From the NCBI RefSeq assembly GCF_021398735.1, contig NZ_CP090349.1, forward strand, positions 2,427,001-2,491,000: a DNA stretch of 64,000 nucleotides, in the 5' to 3' direction. Within the stretch, counting starts at the first letter, position 1. The number at the start of each line of letters is the position of its first letter. The position numbers and the translations under genes are program-made. The stretch comes from Methylobacterium oryzae. GTDB taxonomy: Bacteria; Pseudomonadota; Alphaproteobacteria; Rhizobiales; Beijerinckiaceae. Positions 8,636 through 17,171 of this stretch are shown piece by piece. The notes under the pieces are model-generated. The model searched no databases. It was not told the DNA's origin and worked only from the letters and a program-made list of their open reading frames with translations.

Positions 8636-8650
8636 CGGCGCGCCGCCCCC

Positions 8651-9343
8651 TTGCTCGGGCTCACGCCGGACGAGTGGACCGCCGTCGGCCTGAGCCTGCG
8701 GGTGGCGACGGTGGCGACGCTCGCGAGCCTCGTGCCCGGCCTCGCCGTGGCGTGGCTGCTGGCGCGGCGCCGGTTCCCCGGCCGCGCCCTGCTGGACGGG
8801 CTGGTCCACCTGCCGCTGATCCTGCCCCCGGTCGTGACCGGCTACCTGCTGCTGCTGGCCTTCGGCCGGCGCGGCCCGCTCGGCGCGCCCCTCGCCGAGA
8901 TCGGCGTGGTCTTCTCCTTCCGCTGGACCGGGGCGGCGCTGGCCTGCGCGGTGATGGGCTTCCCGCTCATGGTGCGGGCGATGCGGCTGTCGATCGAGGC
9001 CGTGGACCGGCGCCTGGAGCAGGCGGCCGGGACGCTGGGCGCGAACCCCTTCGCGGTGTTCCTGACGATCACGCTGCCGCTCAGCCTGCCCGGGTGCCTC
9101 GCGGGCGCCGTGCTGGCCTTCGCCAAGGCGATGGGGGAGTTCGGCGCGACCATCACGTTCGTCTCGAACATCCCGGGCGAGACCCAGACCCTGCCGTCGG
9201 CGATCTACACGCTGACGCAGGTTCCGGGCGGGGAGGGGCCGGCCCTGCGCCTCACCCTGATCTCGATCGCGCTGTCGGTCGCGGCGCTGCTGGTGTCGGA
9301 ATTCCTGGCGCGGCGGGCCGGTCGGCGCCTGGGGGCGGGCTGA
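8651..9343 (+). CDS. modB: Molybdate ABC transporter permease ModB
   Basis: 230 residues with about five membrane segments. The cytoplasmic EAA loop is visible as EQAAGTLGANPFAVFLTITL, which contacts the ATPase. HLPLILPPVVTGYLLLLAFG and FAKAMGEFGATITFVSNIPG are typical of ModB. A TTG start at 8651 gives the shortest gap from modA; other starts nearby are not obviously better. Next on the plus strand is modC, but only after a 750-base interval that holds a GST gene on the opposite strand. Confidence 0.92.
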   Translation: MLGLTPDEWTAVGLSLRVATVATLASLVPGLAVAWLLARRRFPGRALLDGLVHLPLILPPVVTGYLLLLAFGRRGPLGAPLAEIGVVFSFRWTGAALACAVMGFPLMVRAMRLSIEAVDRRLEQAAGTLGANPFAVFLTITLPLSLPGCLAGAVLAFAKAMGEFGATITFVSNIPGETQTLPSAIYTLTQVPGGEGPALRLTLISIALSVAALLVSEFLARRAGRRLGAG

Positions 9344-9373
9344 ATGGCGATCGATCCGGGGCGGGACGCCCGC

Positions 9374-10030
9374 TCAGGCATACGCGTAGGGCCCGCCCTG
9401 CTGCAGCGCCCTCTGGTAGGCCGGACGGGCGTGGATGCGCGCGAGCCAGTCCGCGACGCGCGGGCCCGCGCCCGTGCCGCGCGCCGCGAAGGCCTCCAGC
9501 GGGAAGCTCATCAGGATGTCGGCCGCGGTGAAATCGGCGCCGCAGAAATACGGGCGGCCGGCGAGTTCCGTCTCCCAGAAGGCCGCGTGCCGGCGCAGGT
9601 CCGGATCGACGAAGCCCCGCAGCACCGTGTCGGCGATCCGGCGGACAAGGGGCCGCAGCGGCCAGGGACTGCCCGGCGCCAGCCGCCCGAAGACCAGCTT
9701 CAGCAGCAGCGGCGGCATCGCCGAGCCCTCGGCGTAGTGCGACCAGTAGACGTAGCGCCGCCGCTCCTCCGTCCCGGGTACGGGCACCAGCCGCGCGCCG
9801 GCCAGATCCGTCAGGTAGGCGACGATCGCGCCGGTCTCGGCGACCACCGTCCCGCCGTCGGTGATCACCGGCGCCTTGCCCAGCGGGTGGACGGCCAGGA
9901 GTTCGGCGGGCGCGCGCAGGGTCCGCGGGTCGCGGGCGTGGCGGATCACGCGGTAGGGCAGCTCCAGTTCCTCCAGCAGCCAGAGCACGCGCTGCGAGCG
10001 GCTGTTCTCGAGGTGGTGGACCGTGATCAT
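9374..10030 (-). CDS. Glutathione S-transferase family protein
   Basis: 218 residues from ATG at 10030 (MITVHHLENSRSQRVLWLLE). The thioredoxin-like N domain has the SQR motif at the glutathione site, and VHPLGKAPVITDGGTVVAETGAIVAYL is the typical GST cis-proline/SNAIL-like region. The C-terminal helical domain includes FCGADFTAADILMSFPLEAF, the N-capping box. Substrate is unknown. It sits antisense inside the molybdate locus, between modB and modC, and starts 62 bases from the modC start in a divergent arrangement. No functional link to molybdate is apparent. Confidence 0.88.
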   Translation of the reverse strand: MITVHHLENSRSQRVLWLLEELELPYRVIRHARDPRTLRAPAELLAVHPLGKAPVITDGGTVVAETGAIVAYLTDLAGARLVPVPGTEERRRYVYWSHYAEGSAMPPLLLKLVFGRLAPGSPWPLRPLVRRIADTVLRGFVDPDLRRHAAFWETELAGRPYFCGADFTAADILMSFPLEAFAARGTGAGPRVADWLARIHARPAYQRALQQGGPYAYA

Positions 10031-10092
10031 CGCGGGCAAGTCCGGGCCGGCGTCGGGACGCGCCGGGGCTCCTGTTACGCGAGTCTGTCCGC

Positions 10093-11196
10093 GTGAGCAT
10101 CCAGGTCGACGTCCAGCTCCGGCGCGGCGCCTTCGCGCTCGCGGCCGCCTTCGAGGCCGGTCCGGGGCTGACCGCCCTGTTCGGGCGCTCGGGCTCGGGG
10201 AAGACCACGCTGATCGACCTGATCGCCGGCCTCGCGCGGCCGGACCGGGGCCGGATCGTCGTCGGCGGCACCCCGTGGGTCGACACCGCGTCCGGCCTGG
10301 TGCTGCCGTCGCACCGGCGCCACGTCGGCGTGGTGTTCCAGGACGCGCGGCTGTTCCCGCATCTCAGCGTCCGGACCAATCTCGGCTACGGCCGGGTCTT
10401 CGCGCGGCGCCGCGCCGACCCGGCGGCCTTCGCGGCCGTGACCGACATGCTCGGCATCGACCATCTCCTCGACCGGCGGCCCGCCGGTCTCTCGGGCGGC
10501 GAGCGCCAGCGGGTGGCGATCGGCCGAGCGTTGCTGGCGAGGCCGCGCCTCCTGCTGATGGACGAGCCCCTCGCGGCCCTGGACGAGGCCCGCAAGGCCG
10601 AGATCCTTCCCTACATCGAGCGCCTGCGCGACGAGGCCGGCGTGCCGATCCTCTACGTCAGCCACGCCGTCTCCGAGGTGGCCCGGCTCGCCAACACGGT
10701 GATCGTGCTGGAGGCCGGGCGGGTGGCCGCCGCCGGCCCCGCGGAGACGATCCTGCGCCGCGCCGATCTCGTGCCGATCCACGAGGCCGAGGCCGGCGCG
10801 CTCCTCGACATGGTCGTCGAGGCCCTCGACGCCGCCACCGGGCTCACGCGCCTGACGGGCGCCGCCGGGAGCCTGCTGGTGCCGGGCCTGTCGCGCCCGG
10901 CCGGGACGCGGCTGCGGGTGCGCATCCCCGCCCGCGACGTGCTCGTCGCCACCGAGCCTCCCCGCGGCCTCAGCGCCCGCAACGTGCTGGCCGGCCGGAT
11001 CTGCGGCCTGACGGCCGCGGGCGCCGAGACGGCGGTGGAGATCGACTGCAACGGCGCCCGTCTCGTGGCGCGCGTGACCGGCGCGGCCGTCCGCGAACTC
11101 GGCCTCGCCCCGGGGCGCGAGGTCCACGCCATCGTCAAGAGCGCGTCCTTCGATCCGGCGGGGATCGGCCTGCTGCGGCCTCCGCGGGCGATCTGA
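10093..11196 (+). CDS. modC: Molybdate ABC transporter ATP-binding protein ModC
   Basis: 367 residues. The ABC domain shows Walker A GRSGSGKTTL near residue 35, signature LSGGERQRVAIGRA, Walker B LLLMDEPLAALD and a switch histidine in YVSHAVSEV. The C-terminal part (about 290-360) is a molybdate-binding TOBE/MOP domain (GTRLRVRIPARDVLVATEPP, LSARNVLAGRI), characteristic of ModC rather than other importers. It powers ModB. GTG start at 10093. Since modB and modC are not adjacent, modC probably needs its own promoter in the short divergent gap with the GST gene, or read-through antisense to that gene. Confidence 0.93.
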   Translation: MSIQVDVQLRRGAFALAAAFEAGPGLTALFGRSGSGKTTLIDLIAGLARPDRGRIVVGGTPWVDTASGLVLPSHRRHVGVVFQDARLFPHLSVRTNLGYGRVFARRRADPAAFAAVTDMLGIDHLLDRRPAGLSGGERQRVAIGRALLARPRLLLMDEPLAALDEARKAEILPYIERLRDEAGVPILYVSHAVSEVARLANTVIVLEAGRVAAAGPAETILRRADLVPIHEAEAGALLDMVVEALDAATGLTRLTGAAGSLLVPGLSRPAGTRLRVRIPARDVLVATEPPRGLSARNVLAGRICGLTAAGAETAVEIDCNGARLVARVTGAAVRELGLAPGREVHAIVKSASFDPAGIGLLRPPRAI

Positions 11197-11368
11197 GACC
11201 GCGACACGGCTCGGCGCGACGAGCCGGTCGAGCCCGGGAGGCGCACCCGGGACGCGAACCACTCGCTTTGGTTGTAAAATTGAGCATTAAAACAACCATT
11301 AGTTAGAACATCGCCGCCACGATGGATCGTGCAGTGGTCGTGCTGCGCGAGTCGCGGAGGGCGATGCG

Positions 11369-11815
11369 ATGGGCATGCGGCGCTTGCGCCGGCGGAGCGC
11401 GCCGAACGGGTGGACCTGCCGGCGCGGCAGTTCCGCGGTGGAGTTCGCCCTCGTGGCACCCGTGCTGTTCCTGCTCTTCGCCGGGATCGCGGTGTTCGGG
11501 ATCTGCCTCGGCGCCGCCCACAACCTCCGCCAGATCGCCGCCGAGGCGGCCCGCGCCTCCGTGGCCGGCGTCACGGATGCCGAGCGCGCGAATCTCGCCC
11601 AGTCCATGGTGAACCGGAGCCTGAGCGCCGGCGCGATGTTCCGGCCGGGCAGCATCGTCGTGCAGGTCGGGCCGGATCCCAGCGACGCGACGGTGTACAC
11701 GGTCACCGTCACCCTCGACGCCAACACGCTCGGCATCAACGCCTTCGCGCGCCTGCTGCCGATGCTCCCGACCGTGCTGCGCAGCACCGTCAGCGTCCGG
11801 AAGGGCGGCCTGTGA
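11369..11815 (+). CDS. TadE-like pseudopilin-type protein
   Basis: 148 residues. After a basic N-terminus it has RRGSSAVEFALVAPVLFLLF, the TadE motif (G-x-x-A-V-E-F-A) with the glutamate at position 5 after the prepilin-peptidase-like site, then one membrane helix and an extracellular domain. TadE proteins are minor components of Flp/tight-adherence pili. It overlaps the next gene by 4 bases. No other tad genes (ATPases, TadB/C, Flp) are in the window, so the pair may be an orphan accessory set. An AT-rich stretch (11272-11305) upstream probably holds the promoter. Confidence 0.8.
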   Translation: MGMRRLRRRSAPNGWTCRRGSSAVEFALVAPVLFLLFAGIAVFGICLGAAHNLRQIAAEAARASVAGVTDAERANLAQSMVNRSLSAGAMFRPGSIVVQVGPDPSDATVYTVTVTLDANTLGINAFARLLPMLPTVLRSTVSVRKGGL

Positions 11816-13449
11816 TCGGCCGGGGCGGGCGCCTGCGCCGCTTCGGGGCCGCGCGCGGCGGCAACGTCGCGATCCTGGTGGCGCTCGGCAGCGCGATGCT
11901 GATGGGGGCGGGCGCGGTCGGGATCGATCTCGGCCTGGTCTTCCAGGCGCGGCGCAAGGCGCAGGGGGCGGTGGACATCGCCGCCATGCTGGCGGCCGTC
12001 GATCCGAGCCAGGCCGACACGGTCGCCCGCCGCTCCCTCGGCGACAACGGCTACGGCGCGGCGACCGCCACGGTCGCGCCCGGCAGCTACGACGCGAGCA
12101 CCAAGGGCGTCGCCCCGGGCGGCCGGTTCAGCGCCGGCGGCAGCCCGGCGAACGCGGTGCGGGTCGGCCTCGCGACCTCGGTCCCGGTGACCTTCGGCCG
12201 GGCGATCGGCCTGCCCGCCGCGGTGCCGCTGCGGGTGACCGGCACCGCCGCGAGCGCGCAATTCGCCGCCTTCACGATCGGGTCCGGCACGCTGAAGCTC
12301 GACGGCGGCATCGCCAACGCCCTGCTCGGCGCGCTGCTCGGCGCCAAGCTGTCGCTCAGCGTCAGCGACTACGATGCCCTGGCCAGCGCCCGCGTCGACG
12401 GGCTGCGCGTCCTCGACGCCCTCGGGGCGAGCCTCAACATGCAGGCCGCGAACTACACCGACATCGTTCAGGCGAATGCCAGCGTCGGTCAGATGCTGAT
12501 GGCGCTCCGGGTCGCCGCGGCGGACAACGGCAGCGCGGTGTCGGCCCTGTCGGGGATCCTCAACGCCCTGCCGAATGCCGGAAACCTCGTCGCGATCGGC
12601 CAGGTGGACGGGCTCGGCGACGCCGCCGCGCTGGCGCCGCCGCGGGGCTTCGCCGGCCCCTCGCTCAACGTGCTGAACCTGCTGGGCGCGGCCGCCTCCC
12701 TGGCGAACGGCCAGAATCAGGTGGCGATCGATCTCGGAGCCACGGTGCCCGGCCTGCTCTCGACCCGCCTGACCCTGGCGATCGGAGAGCGCAAGCGCAG
12801 CTCCGGCTGGGTCCGGCCGGGCAGCCGGAACGCCACCGTGCAGACGGCGCAGACCCGGCTGCTGATCGAGACCACCGTCACGGCGCTCGGGCTCGGAACC
12901 ATCACCCTGCCGGTCTACGCGGAGGTGGCACCGGCGCAGGCGACCCTGCGGTCGCTCAGCTGCGCCGGGTCCGGCGGACGCAAGGTCACCCTCGACGCGC
13001 AGACGGGACTGGCGACGCTGGCGATCGCGCAGGTGCCGCGCACCGCCATCAACGGGGGCAGCGCGAGCCCCGACCTGTCGCAGCCCGCGCCCCTGGTCAC
13101 GGTGCTCGGGATCACCGTCTCCGGGCGCGCCCTGGCGACGCTCGGCAGCGGGTCGCAGACCCTCGTGTTCTCGGACGCGGACATCGCCAACCACACGGTT
13201 CGCACGGTCGCCTCGGGCAACCTGACCCAGTCGCTCACCGGCAGCCTGCTGCGCAATCTCGTGCTGAGCGTCGGCGACGTCGGCGTGCCGCCGCTGATCC
13301 AGTCGACCCTGACGACCGCCCTGGGCACCGTGACGCCGGGTGTCGACCTCGTGCTCGACACCGTCCTGCGCAGCCTCGGCCTGCGTCTGGGCTACGCCGA
13401 CCTCGAGGTCGACGGCACCCTCTGCAACCAGGCCGTGCTGGTGCAGTGA
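11812..13449 (+). CDS. TadG-like pilus-associated protein
   Basis: 545 residues from the GTG overlapping the preceding stop. The N-terminus has RFGAARGGNVAILVALGSAM, the Flp/TadG-type hydrophobic helix (G-x-V-A-x-x-x-A), then AVGIDLGLVFQARRKAQGAVD, typical of TadG pilus-assembly proteins. The long Ala/Leu/Gly-rich exported domain is repetitive in character but has no recognisable catalytic motif or von Willebrand A domain. It contains only two cysteines (in LSCAGSGG and DGTLCNQ). Probably cell-envelope or pilus linked. The locus ends here; a GC-rich hairpin follows the stop. Confidence 0.75.
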   Translation: MIGRGGRLRRFGAARGGNVAILVALGSAMLMGAGAVGIDLGLVFQARRKAQGAVDIAAMLAAVDPSQADTVARRSLGDNGYGAATATVAPGSYDASTKGVAPGGRFSAGGSPANAVRVGLATSVPVTFGRAIGLPAAVPLRVTGTAASAQFAAFTIGSGTLKLDGGIANALLGALLGAKLSLSVSDYDALASARVDGLRVLDALGASLNMQAANYTDIVQANASVGQMLMALRVAAADNGSAVSALSGILNALPNAGNLVAIGQVDGLGDAAALAPPRGFAGPSLNVLNLLGAAASLANGQNQVAIDLGATVPGLLSTRLTLAIGERKRSSGWVRPGSRNATVQTAQTRLLIETTVTALGLGTITLPVYAEVAPAQATLRSLSCAGSGGRKVTLDAQTGLATLAIAQVPRTAINGGSASPDLSQPAPLVTVLGITVSGRALATLGSGSQTLVFSDADIANHTVRTVASGNLTQSLTGSLLRNLVLSVGDVGVPPLIQSTLTTALGTVTPGVDLVLDTVLRSLGLRLGYADLEVDGTLCNQAVLVQ

Positions 13450-13498
13450 GCCGGGCCGGACGGCCCGGCAGAGCCCCGACAGGACGCGGCAGCCCCGC

Positions 13499-14089
13499 TC
13501 AGTGGCCGCCGCGGCGCGCACCGGTCGTGGAGGCCTTGGCGATGCGCCGTCCGAGGTGCAGCAGCAGCATGTCGATCAGGAGTTGAAGCTCGGAATCCGC
13601 CACCCCCTCCAGGGCGTCGCGGCATTCGAGAGCGCGGTCGACCGCCTGGGTGAGCGCGTCCGCGGGCTCGGGCATCGCGCGTGTCGCCGACGGCTCGTCG
13701 GTCACGTCGATGATGACACCGTGCCCGAGGCGCCGGCTCGACGCGCCCGGCGGGATCCGGCCGCGATCGAGGATCCGGCGGACCTGCCCCGAGGGCGACA
13801 GCGTCCGGTACTCGGCCACGAATAGGCCGCCGCGCTCGCGCAGAGCCTTGAACTGCCGCACCACGGCCGGCCGATCCTCGGGATGGACGCAGGCCTTGGC
13901 GACCGAGAGCGGGAGGGGGCGCCCGGCGAGCCCGGCATCCCCGGCCAGCACCTCGGCGGCGCCGGCATCGAGGACGCACCGCTCGGCGCGCGGCGACCAC
14001 GACCACGCGCCGATGATCCCGGAGGCGTCGAGGGCGGCCGAGAGGTCGACCGGCCGAGGGCGGGGGCCCTGGATTGCGTCGGCCATCAT
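13499..14089 (-). CDS. PAS-domain protein
   Basis: 196 residues from the ATG at 14089, which has a good GGAG ribosome-binding site; the extended start at 14143 does not. Residues about 25-125 read as a PAS fold (GIIGAWSWSPRAERCVLDAG, CVHPEDRPAVVRQFKALRE, EYRTLSPSGQVRRILDRGRI, GVIIDVTD), the PAS_3 pattern of an input domain. The last 60 residues are helical (ADALTQAVDRALECRDALEG, LQLLIDMLLLHLGRRI) with no kinase, GGDEF or DNA-binding signature. It may be a stand-alone sensor that partners another protein. An AT-rich segment at 14130-14175 precedes it. Confidence 0.7.
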   Translation of the reverse strand: MMADAIQGPRPRPVDLSAALDASGIIGAWSWSPRAERCVLDAGAAEVLAGDAGLAGRPLPLSVAKACVHPEDRPAVVRQFKALRERGGLFVAEYRTLSPSGQVRRILDRGRIPPGASSRRLGHGVIIDVTDEPSATRAMPEPADALTQAVDRALECRDALEGVADSELQLLIDMLLLHLGRRIAKASTTGARRGGH

Positions 14090-14301
14090 GGGCGAACTCC
14101 GGTTCCAGCGCGCACCGTGCCCGCCTTCGTCGGAGATATACAACCGCTGATGGAATTAATGAGCAGTTAACTCAACTCGATAGCCCGTGAAGCATCAACG
14201 GCATTCCCCTGCGCGGACGGCGGAATCCAGATCGTCGGGCCGCCGGGCCGCGCCGATCGGGGCCGGGATCGACCCGCTCAGGTTGCAATCGCGGTCGCGC
14301 C

Positions 14302-14409
14302 TCAGCCGAGCTGCGTGAGCAGCGTGAAGGCGCCGAAAATCAGGACCGCCCCCACCGAGGCGGCGAGCAGGATGAGCGCCGCGCGCGATTCCCGCATCTC
14401 CGGTGACAT
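14302..14409 (-). CDS. Small membrane peptide (35 aa)
   Basis: ATG at 14407-14409 opens MSPEMRESRAALILLAASVG, continuing AVLIFGAFTLLTQLG to a stop at 14302. A GGGAGGG Shine-Dalgarno sequence sits 5 bases upstream. The product is a short charged head plus one transmembrane helix. No family is recognised. Ribosome-binding site, start and hydrophobic pattern together make a real gene likely despite its size. Confidence 0.55.
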   Translation of the reverse strand: MSPEMRESRAALILLAASVGAVLIFGAFTLLTQLG

Positions 14410-14559
14410 GGCGCCCTCCCTTCGCGGCCCGCGTTGGCTCGCGGGCGAGTTCCGTCAGGATTCGCACCGGCCGGCCGCGCTGTCGACGGCCGGACGGGCT
14501 CGCGCGGCGACATCGCCCGCCATCCGGAAAGTCCCGGAGGGCGGGGACGGCGCCCGGCG

Positions 14560-15720
14560 TCAGGCCGCGGTGCGGCGCTCGACCATCCGCGCCAGGAAGG
14601 CGCTGCCGATCGGGATGATCGAGTCGTCGAAGTTGTAGCCGGCATTGTGCAGGCCGGGCCCCGGATTGGCGCCGAGCCAGACATAGGCGCCGGGGACCGC
14701 CATGGTCATGTCGGCGAAGTCCTCGCTGCCCATCTTGGGCACGACGTTCGACTCGACCTTGTCGGCGCCCAGGAGCTCGGTGGCGACCTCCGTGGCGGCG
14801 GCCGCCTGCGCGGGGGCGTTCTCCAGGACGGAGAACACGTCCTGCAGGTCGACCGTGACCTCGGCGCCGTAGGCGGCGCCGAAGCCGGCCGCCAGCTCGC
14901 GCATGCGGGTTCCGGCGAGCGCCCGGATCTCCTTGTCGAAGGTGCGGATCGTGCCGGCGAGATGGGCCGTCTCGGGGATCACGTTGTAGGCGGAGCCCGC
15001 CTCGATCCGGGTGATCGACAGGACGATGGACTTCAGCGGGTCGGCGTTGCGCGACACGATCGACTGGAGCGCCTGGGCGAGGCCGGTGGCGATGATGATC
15101 GGGTCGACGCCCCGGTGCGGCTGGGCGGCGTGGATGCCCTTGCCGCGGATGTGGATGTCGAAGAAGTCCGCCGCCGCCATGATCGGCCCCGGCCGCAGCT
15201 TGATCATGCCGTGGCCGCCGCCGGGCTGGTTGTGCAGGCCGTAGATCTCGTCGCAGGGGAAGCGCTCGAACAGGCCGTCCTTCAGCATGGCCCGGGCGCC
15301 GCCACGGCCCTCCTCGGCCGGCTGGAACACGAACACCGCGGTGCCTTCGAAATCGCGGGTCTCGGCGAGGTAGCGCGCCGCCCCCAGCAGCATCGTGGTG
15401 TGCCCGTCATGGCCGCAGGCGTGCATCTTGCCCGCGTAGGTCGAGCGATAGGGGAGGTTGGTCTCCTCCTCGATGGGCAGGGCGTCCATGTCGGCGCGCA
15501 GGCCGATGCGCTTTCCGTTGTCGGTGCGGCCCTTGAGCAGCCCGACCACGCCGGTGCCGCCGACGCCGCGATGGACCTCGCAGCCGAGCTTCTCCAGCAT
15601 GTCGGCCACGATGCCGGCGGTGCGCACCTCCTCGAAGCCGAGCTCCGGATGGGCGTGCAGGTCGCGGCGCAGGGCCGTCAGCTCGTCGGCGTAGGTCTTG
15701 ATGCGGTCGATCGGGCTCAT
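14560..15720 (-). CDS. M20 family amidohydrolase (hippurate hydrolase/N-acyl amino acid hydrolase type)
   Basis: 386 residues. Metal and catalytic motifs are clear: LRADMDALPI, MHACGHDGHTTMLL, FVFQPAEEGRGGARAM and PKMGSEDFADMTMAVPGAY. The dimerisation domain lies between (about 180-290). These features match the amidohydrolase/aminoacylase branch of M20D that hydrolyses N-acyl amino acids. Its ATG overlaps the stop of the upstream FemAB-like gene (ATGA), so the two are co-translated. The physiological substrate cannot be read from sequence; lipid amides and hippurate-type substrates are both possible. Confidence 0.88.
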   Translation of the reverse strand: MSPIDRIKTYADELTALRRDLHAHPELGFEEVRTAGIVADMLEKLGCEVHRGVGGTGVVGLLKGRTDNGKRIGLRADMDALPIEEETNLPYRSTYAGKMHACGHDGHTTMLLGAARYLAETRDFEGTAVFVFQPAEEGRGGARAMLKDGLFERFPCDEIYGLHNQPGGGHGMIKLRPGPIMAAADFFDIHIRGKGIHAAQPHRGVDPIIIATGLAQALQSIVSRNADPLKSIVLSITRIEAGSAYNVIPETAHLAGTIRTFDKEIRALAGTRMRELAAGFGAAYGAEVTVDLQDVFSVLENAPAQAAAATEVATELLGADKVESNVVPKMGSEDFADMTMAVPGAYVWLGANPGPGLHNAGYNFDDSIIPIGSAFLARMVERRTAA

Positions 15721-16994
15721 GACTCGGAACTCTCGGGGGGGGAGGTGTTGGGGGACGAGGCGTCGGGGGGCGTCGCGCAGGCGTCGCCCGCGTCCGCGCG
15801 CCGGAACGGCGTCAGCGTGTCGAGAACGTCGACCGCCTCGGCGACGTGGGCGCGCTCCCGCTGCAAGTAATCGGCCACCGCGCGGCGCAGCGCCGGGTCG
15901 GCGATGTCGTGGGCCGAGTGCATCAGGACCGGCCGGTAGCCGCGGGCGAGCTTGTGCTCGCCCTGGGCACCCGCCTCGACCCGCTTCAGGCCCCGGGCAA
16001 TCGCGAAGTCGATCGCCTGATAGTAGCAGATCTCGAAATGCAGGAAGGGGTGGTCCTCGATGCAGCCCCAGTTGCGCCCGTAGAGCGCGGTATCGCCGAT
16101 GAGGTTGATCGCCCCCGCGATGTAGGCGTCCCCGCGCTTCGCCATCACGAGGAGCACCCGGTCGGCCATGCGCTCGGACAGGAGCGAGAAGAACCGGCGG
16201 TTGAGGTAGGGCCGCCCCCACTTCCGCGAGCCCGTGTCCATGTAGAAGGCGTAGAACGCGTCCCAGTGGGCCTCGGTGATGGCCGCGCCGGTCAGGTGCT
16301 CCACGGTGATGCCCGGCGCCAGGGCGTCGCGGCGCTCCTTGCGGATGGTCTTGCGCTTGCGCGAGGCGAGGGCGGACAGGAAGTCGTCGAAGGTCGCGTA
16401 GCCGTCGTTCTGCCAGTGGAACTGCTGGTCGGTGCGCTGCAGGAAGCCGGCCGCGCCGGCCCGCTCCCACTCCGGCTCGCGCATGAAGGTGACGTGGATC
16501 GAGGAGGCCTTGGTCTCGCCCCGCAGGGCCCGCAGGCCCGCGACGAGGCCGGCCGTGGCCTCGTCGGGATCGGCCCCCGGCGCGATCAGGAAGCGCGGCC
16601 CGGTCACCGGCGTGAACGGCACGCTGACCTGGAGCTTGGGGTAGTAGGCGCCGCCGGCCCGCTCGTAGGCGTCGGCCCAGCCGTGGTCGAAGACGTACTC
16701 GCCCTGGCTGTGCGATTTCAGGTAGCAGGGCGCGACGCCGAGGCGGACGCCGTCGCGCTCGACCGAGACGTGGAGCGGCAGCCAGCCGGTCCTGCGCGAG
16801 ACGCAGCCCGAATCCTCCAGCGCCGACAGGAAAGCGTGCGAGAGGAAGGGGTTGTGGGTCTCGTCGCCCGCCGCCAGGGTCTCGGGCGAGAAGGCGCAGG
16901 CATCCCATTCCGCCGCGCCGATCTCCTTCAATCCGGGAAGCGCCCGCACGGTCAGTGCGGCGGTCTCCGGCGTCGGCCCGGGTGCTTGCTTCAT
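15717..16994 (-). CDS. GNAT/FemAB-like acyltransferase (peptidogalycan biosynthesis/recognition family)
   Basis: 425 residues from MKQAPGPTPE. It has the N-acyltransferase-fold pattern of PF04339: HNPFLSHAFLSALEDSGCV, APCYLKSHSQGEYVFDHGWA, SRKRKTIRKERRDAL and GAINLIGDTALYGRNWGC, then HFEICYYQAIDFAIARGLKRVEAGAQGEHK. The family is often annotated as GNAT or FemAB-like and its acceptor is not settled. A Ser/Pro-rich tail (SPNTSPPESSES) follows the domain. Overlap with the M20 gene suggests a paired acyl transfer/hydrolysis role, which is inference only. Confidence 0.82.
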   Translation of the reverse strand: MKQAPGPTPETAALTVRALPGLKEIGAAEWDACAFSPETLAAGDETHNPFLSHAFLSALEDSGCVSRRTGWLPLHVSVERDGVRLGVAPCYLKSHSQGEYVFDHGWADAYERAGGAYYPKLQVSVPFTPVTGPRFLIAPGADPDEATAGLVAGLRALRGETKASSIHVTFMREPEWERAGAAGFLQRTDQQFHWQNDGYATFDDFLSALASRKRKTIRKERRDALAPGITVEHLTGAAITEAHWDAFYAFYMDTGSRKWGRPYLNRRFFSLLSERMADRVLLVMAKRGDAYIAGAINLIGDTALYGRNWGCIEDHPFLHFEICYYQAIDFAIARGLKRVEAGAQGEHKLARGYRPVLMHSAHDIADPALRRAVADYLQRERAHVAEAVDVLDTLTPFRRADAGDACATPPDASSPNTSPPESSES

Positions 16995-17171
16995 GGGCCG
17001 GACTCTAGCTCCTGACCGGCCGGGGGCAAGCGGGCGGATGCGCGCGGCGACCATGGCAGCGTTGTCAGACGGCCGCCGACGTCACCCGCCCCGCGCTTTC
17101 GCGCGGCCTCCAGGACGGCGCGCGGCGACGCGCGCGCGCTCCGAACCGGACGGCGCCGTCGCGGCCCGCGC

